NCBI GenBank assembly: GCA_964426415.1
Contig: CAYRQM010000049.1
Location: forward strand, 1 to 11,461
Source: UBA3792 sp964426415
GTDB lineage: Bacteria > Bacillota > Clostridia > Christensenellales > CAG-138
Length of the DNA stretch: 11,461 nt
Direction of reading: 5' to 3'
The position numbers and the translations under genes are program-made. Under the pieces are notes generated by a model, which saw nothing but the letters and a program-made list of their open reading frames with translations, was not told the origin of the DNA and did no database searches. This document shows, one piece after another, positions 1 to 5,805 of this stretch; within the stretch, counting starts at the first letter, position 1, and every line of letters starts with the position of its first letter.

Positions 1-20
1 TTTTGGTGGGGCTTTTTGTT
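1..20 (+). terminator. Possible right half of an intrinsic terminator cut by the window edge
   Basis: The window opens with GGTGGGGC followed by TTTTTG, which looks like the descending arm and T-tract of a rho-independent terminator reading rightward. The ascending arm would lie outside the window, so pairing cannot be checked. It resembles the GGGGTGGC-TTTTT arm of the complete terminator at 10361-10392. It would serve a plus-strand gene ending to the left, and could also affect the converging minus-strand gene at 29-610. Confidence 0.25.
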
Positions 21-28
21 TGTCTTCG

Positions 29-610
29 TTACGCCTTGGGCGATTCGTACAAGGGAGCGCCTGCAATCCAGCGCAGCAGCGCCACGGGGGACGCGGGCGC
101 GGCGACGGTCAAAAACCGCGTCTTGTCGGGAATCATTTTGGATGGGTCGTTGCTTTCCGCCCAAGTCACACGCGCCAACACGCTGTCGTCGCAGGACGCA
201 AGATCGCCCTCGGGCAGCTCGGTGTGCTGGATGAGGATGGTGGCGTTGAAGTTGTCGGTCGTCCAGCGGCCAAAGTTGGTGGTGGGCTTGCGCCAAAGCC
301 ACTTGCCGCGCTTGCCGCCGTCCAGCACCGCCGTGCGCTTGAGGAAGCCGTTTGCCACGTCTTGCGTGCAGCGCATCAGCCAAATGACGTGGAAGCCTGC
401 TTGCTGAAAATGGTCGCACACCGAGAAGAAGGATTGCTCCATCAGCAGCCCGTCCTGCAGCATCACCACGAAGTGGTTCATTTGAATGAACGCTTCGACG
501 GTCGTGCCGTCCACCGTGATGGGGACGTTGCGATTTTGGGGTGCCACCAAGCTCTGCCATTGCTTGATCCAAGTCTCGGAATCACTCTGGTGAAATGCTG
601 CTTTGCGCAT
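29..610 (-). CDS. Hypothetical cytoplasmic protein with a weak CoiA-like nuclease-fold pattern
   Basis: The product has 193 residues and no signal peptide or membrane segment. I chose the ATG at 610 because an AAGGAGG site sits nine bases upstream; an in-frame ATG further up (631) lacks such a site. The N-terminal half has a pattern I associate with CoiA-like competence/nuclease domains: W-x3-W (residues 14-18), NRNVPI (26-31), a VEAFIQ segment (38-43) resembling the E-x-Q motif, then QQAGFHVIWLMR (69-80), resembling the 'Y..aGy.viWi' strand. The usual upstream catalytic Asp (ADI-like motif) is not evident, so the protein may be inactive or only superficially similar. The C-terminal part (about 100-193) is basic and Trp-rich (KWLWRK, 103-108) and I do not recognise it. 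It has its own promoter (643-671) and appears monocistronic. The reading frame is convincing; the function is unknown. Confidence 0.75.
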   Translation of the reverse strand: MRKAAFHQSDSETWIKQWQSLVAPQNRNVPITVDGTTVEAFIQMNHFVVMLQDGLLMEQSFFSVCDHFQQAGFHVIWLMRCTQDVANGFLKRTAVLDGGKRGKWLWRKPTTNFGRWTTDNFNATILIQHTELPEGDLASCDDSVLARVTWAESNDPSKMIPDKTRFLTVAAPASPVALLRWIAGAPLYESPKA

Positions 611-642
611 GGGATTTGGCCTCCTTGTCAATTCTTACTTGC

Positions 643-671
643 AGTGTATCATACCGCCGCGCCGTTTTCAA
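643..671 (-). promoter_or_regulatory. Sigma-A-type promoter for the 29-610 gene
   Basis: On the minus strand, TTGAAA (671-666) and TACACT (648-643) are separated by exactly 17 bases. The gap to the ATG at 610 leaves a leader of about 26 bases carrying the AAGGAGG site. Both hexamers match consensus at four or five positions. Confidence 0.5.
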
Positions 672-705
672 TGCATTTTTTCGCATATTGTCAACGGGTT
701 TTCCG

Positions 706-1311
706 TCAGCCCTGTTTTTCGAATACCTTGGCGTACAGCTGCCTGTCCCGCACGGCGTACAGGTGAGAGGTTGCCGCGCCGTCCTTGTCCGTTCCCGTCA
801 AGCGCAGCAAAATGCCGTCCCGCGTATACACGCCCGTTTCGGACGCATCCATCGAAGAAAACCCTTCGCCGCCCAAGGTCTTTTGGGCATAAGTACCGTC
901 GGCGCAAAAGGTCAGCGTGCAGGTATACGCCGCTTCGCCCGAAGCGTTTTGCGGCGCAAAGAAAAGCACCGCGTCAAATGGCGCATCCCCATCGGGGATG
1001 TTGCCCTGCACCAGCGCAAACGTCAAATCCCCGCCGTACAGCAGCCCTTCGGCGTAGTACAGCGTGGTGGAAGTGGTCGAGCCGTCCGGCGTGAACGTGG
1101 CGACGCCCCGTTCTGCATCGAACGAAACCGTGCCTTCGCTCTTGCGCTCGACGTTGCCGCCGCCCTGCCCTTCGAAATAGGCGTATCGGTCGCCCTGTAC
1201 CGCATAATATGGATGCACGCCATAGGTCGTCTTGCCCGTCCATTCGTATACGTCCGTACAGGCGGTCAACAGCAACAGCGCCAGCAAAACTGCAATCCAT
1301 CTCGTTTTCAT
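706..1311 (-). CDS. Small secreted lipoprotein, function unknown
   Basis: The product has 201 residues. The N-terminus is a lipoprotein signal peptide: KTR at positions 2-4, a Leu/Ala-rich core, and lipobox LTAC at 15-18, so the mature protein should be lipid-anchored through Cys18 outside the membrane. The rest is rich in alternating Thr, Tyr, Gly and Asp (for example TFTPDGST around residue 75), suggesting an all-beta globular domain. I recognise no catalytic motif or named family. I chose the ATG at 1311 because the signal peptide begins there and a near-consensus promoter lies immediately upstream; upstream in-frame ATGs would bury the signal peptide. There is no Shine-Dalgarno sequence in front of the ATG, which fits leaderless translation. 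The gene is divergent from the IclR-led operon and might share its regulation through the region between them. No terminator is evident between it and the next minus-strand gene. Confidence 0.82.
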   Translation of the reverse strand: MKTRWIAVLLALLLLTACTDVYEWTGKTTYGVHPYYAVQGDRYAYFEGQGGGNVERKSEGTVSFDAERGVATFTPDGSTTSTTLYYAEGLLYGGDLTFALVQGNIPDGDAPFDAVLFFAPQNASGEAAYTCTLTFCADGTYAQKTLGGEGFSSMDASETGVYTRDGILLRLTGTDKDGAATSHLYAVRDRQLYAKVFEKQG

Positions 1312-1317
1312 GGGTTC

Positions 1318-1346
1318 AGTATAGCCCGCCCCGTTTCGCTTGTCAA
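1318..1346 (-). promoter_or_regulatory. Near-consensus promoter predicting a leaderless transcript
   Basis: On the minus strand a perfect -35 TTGACA (1346-1341), a 17-base spacer and -10 TATACT (1323-1318) are followed by only six bases (GAACCC) before the ATG at 1311. Standard -10 to +1 spacing puts the transcription start at the A of the start codon. No ribosome binding site lies between promoter and ATG. Confidence 0.75.
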
Positions 1347-1381
1347 TCGACGCTGCCGCGCAAAAAGGCAAATTCCCAAAT

Positions 1382-1402
1382 TCGTTCGGCATCGTCGAAC
1401 GA
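1382..1402. promoter_or_regulatory. Inverted repeat in the divergent promoter region, candidate operator
   Basis: TCGTTCG (1382-1388) and CGAACGA (1396-1402) form a perfect 7-bp inverted repeat around a 7-base spacer. It lies 23 bases upstream of the regulator's -35 and about 35 bases upstream of the lipoprotein's -35. IclR-family proteins commonly bind palindromes near their own promoters, so this is a reasonable autoregulatory site. No second copy was recognised in the window. Confidence 0.4.
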
Positions 1403-1425
1403 TTGAAAGAATCAGACGGAAAACC

Positions 1426-1454
1426 TTGCATAAGAGGACAAATGGCGCTATACT
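1426..1454 (+). promoter_or_regulatory. Sigma-A-type promoter for the IclR-led operon
   Basis: TTGCAT (1426-1431), a 17-base spacer and TATACT (1449-1454) lie about 35 bases upstream of the regulator's ATG. The expected start is near 1461, giving a ~29-base leader that contains the ribosome binding site. This is the only convincing promoter upstream of the tightly packed genes from 1490 to 9006. Confidence 0.65.
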
Positions 1455-1489
1455 AACAGCAGCATGATTCTTTGGAAAGGAGAACGACG

Positions 1490-2257
1490 ATGAGCGCAGA
1501 AAAAGCCAACACGGTGCAGGCGGTCATCAAGGCGGGGCAGCTTTTGGAGCTGTTGGCGCAGGCGAAGTCGCCCATGGCGTTGAGCGAGCTTGCACAGCGC
1601 ACGGGCTGGGCGAAAAGCACGGTGCATGGGCTGCTGTCCTCGATGCGTCCCACGGCGCTGGTGGAGCAGACGGCGGACGGCAAGTATCGGCTGGGCATTC
1701 GAATGTTCGAATACGGCACGGTGGTTTCGGCAGGCTGGGACATTCTGACGGTGGCGAAGCCCTATGTGCGGGCGTTGTCCGAAAAGATTCAAGAAACCGT
1801 CGTTTTGGCGACCTTCGACCGCGACGAAGTCATGGTGCTGTACCACGACGAGCCGGTGCAGGGCGTGCGCATCGTCACCGAGACGGGGACGCATATGCCC
1901 GCCTTTGCCACCGCACACGGCAAGGCGCTGTTGGCGTATCGTCCGCTGCCCACGGCGCGGCGCATCTTTGAGGAACGCTTTACGCCGTACACGCCCCACA
2001 CCATCGACAGCTTTGCGCGATTCAAGGCGGAGCTTGCCGCCATTTCGGAACGGGGCTATGCCGTCGAAAACGGCGAATACCGCATTGGGATGCGCGGCGC
2101 CGCAGCCCCCATTTACGACGTATACGGCGAAGTGCGCTACACCATCGGCACGCTGGGCATGTTTCGGCGCGTGGAATCCGAGCCGTTCCAAACCGCGGTC
2201 ACGCTGCTTTTGGAGGCGGCGCGCAGCATCTCCGCAGAAATGGGGTATCGGGAATGA
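1490..2257 (+). CDS. IclR-family transcriptional regulator
   Basis: The 255-residue length is typical of the family. Residues about 8-70 form the winged helix-turn-helix: a NTVQAVIKAGQLLELL helix, the recognition helix within TGWAKSTVHGLLSSM, and a wing ending in YRLGIRMFEYG. Residues about 86-253 form the IclR effector domain, with the usual P-x-FATAHGKALLAY segment (138-150) and a C-terminal G-x-RGAAAPI-type strand (200-208). At the position where many members carry Cys in 'GxRCxAaPI', this one has MRGAAAPI, which may alter ligand choice. I chose the ATG at 1490 because AAAGGAG sits seven bases upstream; the in-frame TTG at 1472 overlaps that site. Its stop overlaps the next ATG (ATGA), so it is translationally coupled to the substrate-binding protein. 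It likely senses the operon's ligand or a product, and may bind the inverted repeat at 1382-1402. The family call is secure; the effector is unknown. Confidence 0.95.
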   Translation: MSAEKANTVQAVIKAGQLLELLAQAKSPMALSELAQRTGWAKSTVHGLLSSMRPTALVEQTADGKYRLGIRMFEYGTVVSAGWDILTVAKPYVRALSEKIQETVVLATFDRDEVMVLYHDEPVQGVRIVTETGTHMPAFATAHGKALLAYRPLPTARRIFEERFTPYTPHTIDSFARFKAELAAISERGYAVENGEYRIGMRGAAAPIYDVYGEVRYTIGTLGMFRRVESEPFQTAVTLLLEAARSISAEMGYRE

Positions 2258-3342
2258 AACGTGCGCTTTGTGTTTGCTTGGCGGGGCTGCTGTTGCTTGC
2301 CTTGGTCGCCTGCGGCGCTTCCCGCCAACAGGCGGCGGTCGAAACCGTGTCGTTCACCGATTCCTGCGGCCGCACGGTGGAAATTCCGCGCCACATCACC
2401 CGCATCGCGCCCAGCGGCGTGGTGGCGCAAATGATTCTTTACACCCTTGCGCCCGAAAAGCTGGTGGGCTGGAGCAGCCTGCCCAACAGCGCGCAGCTGC
2501 GCTACATTCCGTCCGAATACTTGGATTTGCCCACGTTCGGTCAGTTCTACGGCAGCAAAGCCAACCTCAATATGGAATCCATCGTGGCAGCCGACGCGCA
2601 AATCATCATCGACTTGGGCGACATGAAGGAAGACCATGCCGCGGAAATGGACGCGGTGCAAAAGAAGTGCAACATCCCCACCATCTTCCTTGAAACGAGC
2701 CTCACCAACATCGCGGACGCATACCGCACCTTGGGCGTGCTGCTCGAATGTGAGGACAAGGCCAACGAGATCGCCGACTACATCGACGCGGTCGTGACCG
2801 ACGCCGAGACGCGTGCGGCGTTGATTCCCGAGGACGCGCGCAAAACGGTGCTGTACGGTTCGGGGCAGACGGGGCTCAACTGCAACGCACGCGGCTCCGT
2901 GCAGGCGGACGTCATCGAGCTGGTGGGCGGTGTGAACGCCGTGGTGGTCGAAGCCATCAGCAACAAGGGCGGCGGCAACACCATCTCCATGGAACAGCTG
3001 TATGTGTTCGACCCCGACGTGATTCTTTTGACGGCGGACGGCCCCTACGACACGCTGACAACCGACCCGCGCTGGGCGTCGCTGCGTGCCGTGCAGGCGG
3101 ACGCCTACTACCAAATCCCGCAGCTTCCCTACTGTTGGATGTCCAACCCGCCGTCGGTCAACCGCATCATAGGCATCCGCTGGCTGGGCAATCTGCTGTA
3201 CCCCGACGTGTTCGATTACGATATGGACGCCGAGGTCAAGCGGTTCTATGCGCTTTTCTGGAATTACACGCTCAGCGATGAGGAGGTCGCAGCGTTTTTG
3301 CAAAATTCGACGAATAAAGCCAACGGCACAGCAAAGGAGTGA
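2254..3342 (+). CDS. PF01497-type periplasmic-binding-like lipoprotein (siderophore/heme/corrinoid class)
   Basis: The product has 362 residues with a lipoprotein signal peptide and lipobox LVAC (17-20), so it should be anchored on the outer face of the membrane. After the signal, SFTDSCGRTVEIPRHITRIA (33-52) is the classic opening of class III substrate-binding proteins (BtuF/FhuD/FepB-like), followed by ESIVAADAQIIIDLG, DPDVILLTADGP (253-264), DPRWASLRAVQ (271-281) and NPPSVNR (298-304) before a long C-terminal helix region. Family members bind iron-siderophores, heme, cobalamin or similar ligands and normally feed an ABC importer. Here no permease or ATPase follows. The next genes encode a surface protein and an ExbB/ExbD-like pair. 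The ATG overlaps the regulator's stop, and the stop overlaps the next start. The ligand cannot be read from the sequence. The family call is strong. Confidence 0.92.
   Translation: MKRALCVCLAGLLLLALVACGASRQQAAVETVSFTDSCGRTVEIPRHITRIAPSGVVAQMILYTLAPEKLVGWSSLPNSAQLRYIPSEYLDLPTFGQFYGSKANLNMESIVAADAQIIIDLGDMKEDHAAEMDAVQKKCNIPTIFLETSLTNIADAYRTLGVLLECEDKANEIADYIDAVVTDAETRAALIPEDARKTVLYGSGQTGLNCNARGSVQADVIELVGGVNAVVVEAISNKGGGNTISMEQLYVFDPDVILLTADGPYDTLTTDPRWASLRAVQADAYYQIPQLPYCWMSNPPSVNRIIGIRWLGNLLYPDVFDYDMDAEVKRFYALFWNYTLSDEEVAAFLQNSTNKANGTAKE
3331..3342 (+). promoter_or_regulatory. Ribosome binding site merged with a GTG start and the upstream stop
   Basis: The sequence GCAAAGGAGTGA places a strong AAAGGAG directly against GTG (3339-3341), which itself overlaps the TGA (3340-3342) of the previous gene. 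There is no normal spacer. Initiation is more likely by termination-reinitiation of ribosomes finishing the upstream gene than by independent entry. Confidence 0.5.
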
Positions 3343-4856
3343 GCAACACGGGCAAGAAACGGCATGGGTTCAAGCTGCTTCTCGCGCTGCTTTGCATCGC
3401 GGTGTTGGCTTCCGTTGCCCAAGCGAGCGGCTACGCCACCGACACGCTCACCATCTATGTGGGCTACGCGGGCGGGCCGTTCTACGAAAAAACCGTCTTT
3501 GGCTGGCAAACGCTGTACCAAGATTACGGCACCGAACGGGAAACGTACCTCTATCAAAACGGGTCGCGGCTGGTGGTGGATTGGGCGGAAGGCGTATACC
3601 TTGACGATCTTTTGGACTATGCGGGCGTGGACTTGGGCTCCGTGACGCGCTTTTCCTTTTATACGGGCGACGATTACAACATCGAGCTTTCCAAAAGCAG
3701 CCTGATGAACGGGCGCTCCTTCTATCCCAACCTGCTCAACGCCACCACGGACGAAAGCGGCAACCTGCTTTTGCCCGACAACGTGACGGAGAACAGTGAG
3801 TCCCGCAGGACGATGCTCGCCATTTGGGACAACTGGCAATGGTTCGACGCGGGACAGGTGGACAGCGCCATCGACCTGTCCGACGATTCCCCCTACTACA
3901 TCTCCGGCAGCGACAATCGGTTCCGTCTGCTGTTTGGGCAAAAGGACCCGACGGAGGTCAACACCAACAAATCCCGCAAATACATCAACAGCGTCATCTG
4001 CATCCTGTCGGGCGCGCCCGTGCTGTCCGCCGCCGACAATCTCGACTGCAAGATCGGTTCCGACTATACCATCACCGTCAGCATCAAGGTGGCGGACGAC
4101 GCCATCTCCACGCAAGACATTTTGAACGCGCTCACCTACACCGTCGCCGACAGCACCATCCTGACCGTGGACAAGACGGGTCATATCACGCCCCTTGCGG
4201 CAGGCTCCACCACCGTCACCGTCGCCTATGGCGATACCGCCGTCACCATCGCCGTCACCGTTGCGGAACAAAGCAGCCTGCCTTCGACCGCGCCCACCGT
4301 TGCCCCCACGGGCGGCACGGGTACGGCAGATCCGTCGGGCGGCACGGGTACGGCAAATCCGTCGGGCGGCACAAGCACGGCAAGCCCCACAAGCGGCACA
4401 AGCACGGCAAGCCCCGGCGCCACCGCAAAGCCCACCGCAAAGCCTACGGCGAAACCCACGGCAATGCCCACGGGAACGGCTGCCGTCACGGCGGCGCCCA
4501 CCGTCGCTGTGACCGCGGCGCCCACGGCGTCCGTCACCGAAGCGGCGGCAACCCTTTTGCCCACCGAGGCGCCCACCGTCACCACGCCCCAAAATCGGTA
4601 TGTGTTGGACGCTGCCATTGCGAACAGCATCTTTGGCACCAAGTCCGATCACGTCTCCGACGCGAACGCGGTGGACAACGGGCGCACCGATGAGATGGCG
4701 GCGGACGCGGAGCAGCTGACGCTGCAAAAACAAACGATTGGCAGCACGGCGGCGCTTGTCGGCTGTCTCGTCTGCCTTGCGCTGGGCGCGCTGGGCGGAT
4801 GGTTCCGCTACGTTTACTTGAAAAAAGGAGATCTACGGTTATGGAAACACAAATGA
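3339..4856 (+). CDS. Membrane-anchored surface protein: molybdopterin-like fold, Big_2-like domain, Pro/Thr stalk, C-terminal TM
   Basis: The product has 505 residues. A signal peptide (about 1-29, cleavage after SVAQA) leads to an extracellular domain of about 36-225 whose GVYLDDLLDYAGVD (85-98) motif matches the 'W.GV.L.dlL..aGv' signature of the oxidoreductase-molybdopterin-binding fold seen in clostridial surface proteins. No clear cofactor-ligating Cys is visible. Residues about 228-310 resemble a Big_2 Ig-like domain (GHITPLAAGSTTVTVAYGD). A low-complexity Gly/Thr/Ser/Pro/Ala stalk (about 311-417) contains four 9-residue repeats and KPTA repeats. A single TM helix (about 467-488) is followed by a basic cytoplasmic tail. 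The protein thus stands off the membrane, probably presenting its N-terminal domain near the binding lipoprotein. The GTG start overlaps the previous stop; the 3' end overlaps the ExbB-like gene by 16 bases. The architecture is well supported, the ligand and role are not. Confidence 0.85.
   Translation: MSNTGKKRHGFKLLLALLCIAVLASVAQASGYATDTLTIYVGYAGGPFYEKTVFGWQTLYQDYGTERETYLYQNGSRLVVDWAEGVYLDDLLDYAGVDLGSVTRFSFYTGDDYNIELSKSSLMNGRSFYPNLLNATTDESGNLLLPDNVTENSESRRTMLAIWDNWQWFDAGQVDSAIDLSDDSPYYISGSDNRFRLLFGQKDPTEVNTNKSRKYINSVICILSGAPVLSAADNLDCKIGSDYTITVSIKVADDAISTQDILNALTYTVADSTILTVDKTGHITPLAAGSTTVTVAYGDTAVTIAVTVAEQSSLPSTAPTVAPTGGTGTADPSGGTGTANPSGGTSTASPTSGTSTASPGATAKPTAKPTAKPTAMPTGTAAVTAAPTVAVTAAPTASVTEAAATLLPTEAPTVTTPQNRYVLDAAIANSIFGTKSDHVSDANAVDNGRTDEMAADAEQLTLQKQTIGSTAALVGCLVCLALGALGGWFRYVYLKKGDLRLWKHK
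4311..4418 (+). repeat. Four tandem 27-bp repeats encoding a 9-residue stalk unit
   Basis: The units lie at 4311-4337, 4338-4364, 4365-4391 and 4392-4418 and encode GGTGTADPS, GGTGTANPS, GGTSTASPT and SGTSTASPG. The first two are nearly identical at DNA level (one base apart); the later two diverge. They are followed by shorter KPTA-coding repeats to about 4460. The repeats set the length of the extracellular stalk, and their number could vary between strains. Confidence 0.85.
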
Positions 4857-5485
4857 GCCCACTTGGCAGCATTTTGCGCGCGGTATCGCAAGCGGTGCAG
4901 ACCCCGGTGATCGTCGTTCTGATTTTGCTGATGGCAGCTTCGCTGACCCTGTTGGGCTGGCTGATCGTCGAGGCGATTGTGGAACGGCGCAAGCTGAAAT
5001 GCGATTTGGCGTCGCTTTTGGAGCAGCTTCGGGCAGGCGACTGTTCGCCCAAGCGCTGCATCGGCTCCAGTGGGCTATTGGTGCGGCAAAAGCGTGCGCT
5101 CATTGAGGTGCTGTCCCATCCCGACTTCTCCGATGCGATGCGCACGGCGTTGGCGGATCGGCTGCTGACGGAGGAACGGGCGCGCTACGACCGCATCGTG
5201 CAGCTTTCCGACTTGGTGGTCAAGCTCGGCCCCGTGTTCGGTCTGTTGGGCACGCTGATTCCCTTGGGCCCCGGCATCATCGCGCTGGCGCAGGGCGACA
5301 CCTTTACCCTGTCGCAATCCATGCTGACGGCGTTTGACACCACGGTGGCAGGCCTTTTGTGCGCCGCCGTCTGTGCCGTGGTCTCCACGGTGCGCAAGGC
5401 TTGGTACAAAAACTACATGAGCATTTTGGAGACGCTGATGGAGTGTCTTTGCGATTTGGAGGCGAATCGAAATGCGGCGGAGTAA
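4841..5485 (+). CDS. MotA/TolQ/ExbB-family proton-channel protein
   Basis: The product has 214 residues. TM1 spans about 21-45, a cytoplasmic region of about 46-120 follows, TM2 spans about 125-149 and TM3 about 161-184. The signature LGPVFGLLGTLIPLGPG (129-145), then LSQSMLTAFDTTVAGL (157-172), is the conserved core of the MotA/TolQ/ExbB family and closely resembles the subgroup paired with DUF2149 proteins. Such subunits form pentameric channels that couple proton flow to work on a partner at the cell surface. I chose the ATG at 4841 because AAAGGAG lies ten bases upstream; the ATG at 4853 would be too far. It overlaps the upstream gene by 16 bases and the downstream gene by 14, implying co-translation of a complex. 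Family membership is near certain; the energised process is inferred. Confidence 0.95.
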   Translation: METQMSPLGSILRAVSQAVQTPVIVVLILLMAASLTLLGWLIVEAIVERRKLKCDLASLLEQLRAGDCSPKRCIGSSGLLVRQKRALIEVLSHPDFSDAMRTALADRLLTEERARYDRIVQLSDLVVKLGPVFGLLGTLIPLGPGIIALAQGDTFTLSQSMLTAFDTTVAGLLCAAVCAVVSTVRKAWYKNYMSILETLMECLCDLEANRNAAE

Positions 5486-5804
5486 TCGGCGGTTCTCCCA
5501 CGAGGAGGAAGCGGCGTCCGCGCCCAACCCCATGGACGGCGTCGCCAACATGGCGGATGCGATGCTGGTGCTGGCGGTGGGCATTATGCTGGCGCTGGTC
5601 ATCAACTGGAAGGTGGACATCGGCGGCAGCGGTATGACCAACGAGGGCGTCAATGCCCAAGACAACGCCGTCCCTGCCGAAATACAGGAGGACGTCACGG
5701 GCGAACCGTCCGAAACGGGCGAAGGCGCGTGGCAGGAACTTGGCAGCGGCCGCGTGTACTACGACCCCAACACCAACCAATACTTTGTGATTCCGGAGGA
5801 ATAA
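5472..5804 (+). CDS. DUF2149 / ExbD-like small membrane protein, partner of the ExbB-like subunit
   Basis: The product has 110 residues: a charged cytoplasmic N-terminus (MRRSNRRF), the NPMDGVANM motif (19-27), one TM helix (about 28-45), then a short extracytoplasmic tail ending in YYDPNTNQYFVIPEE. The NP-x-DGVAN opening before a single helix is characteristic of DUF2149. The helix start ADAMLVLAVGIM (28-39) aligns by eye with the ExbD/TolR motif 'IDVMLVLLIIFM', placing Asp29 where the proton-carrying Asp of ExbD sits. The protein lacks the folded periplasmic domain of full-length ExbD (about 140 residues), having only a ~65-residue tail. A GGAGG site nine bases upstream supports the ATG at 5472. 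It overlaps the ExbB-like gene by 14 bases, and the next gene starts one base after its stop. DUF2149 identity is confident; proton coupling is inferred. Confidence 0.9.
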   Translation: MRRSNRRFSHEEEAASAPNPMDGVANMADAMLVLAVGIMLALVINWKVDIGGSGMTNEGVNAQDNAVPAEIQEDVTGEPSETGEGAWQELGSGRVYYDPNTNQYFVIPEE

Positions 5805-5805
5805 C

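Noticed and set aside
689..694. TTGACA on the minus strand as -35 for the 29-610 gene
   Set aside because: No acceptable -10 lies 16-18 bases downstream; the TTGAAA/TACACT pair at 643-671 fits better.
706..1431. Upstream start (1431) for the small lipoprotein
   Set aside because: It would add 40 residues before the signal peptide and begin upstream of the promoter; the ATG at 1311 matches both signal peptide and promoter.
2137..3303. 388-codon minus-strand open frame opposite the binding lipoprotein
   Set aside because: It is a His/Arg/Val-rich antisense shadow of a clearly identified gene.
4255..4640. CRISPR-like array suggested by tandem repeats
   Set aside because: The repeats are contiguous 27-bp coding units in frame within a Pro/Thr stalk, with no spacers.
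3264..4733. Long open frame on the minus strand opposite the surface-protein gene
   Set aside because: Its translation is Arg/Gly/His-rich low-complexity sequence produced by the GC-rich codon bias of the opposite gene, with no ribosome binding site and no domain-like pattern.
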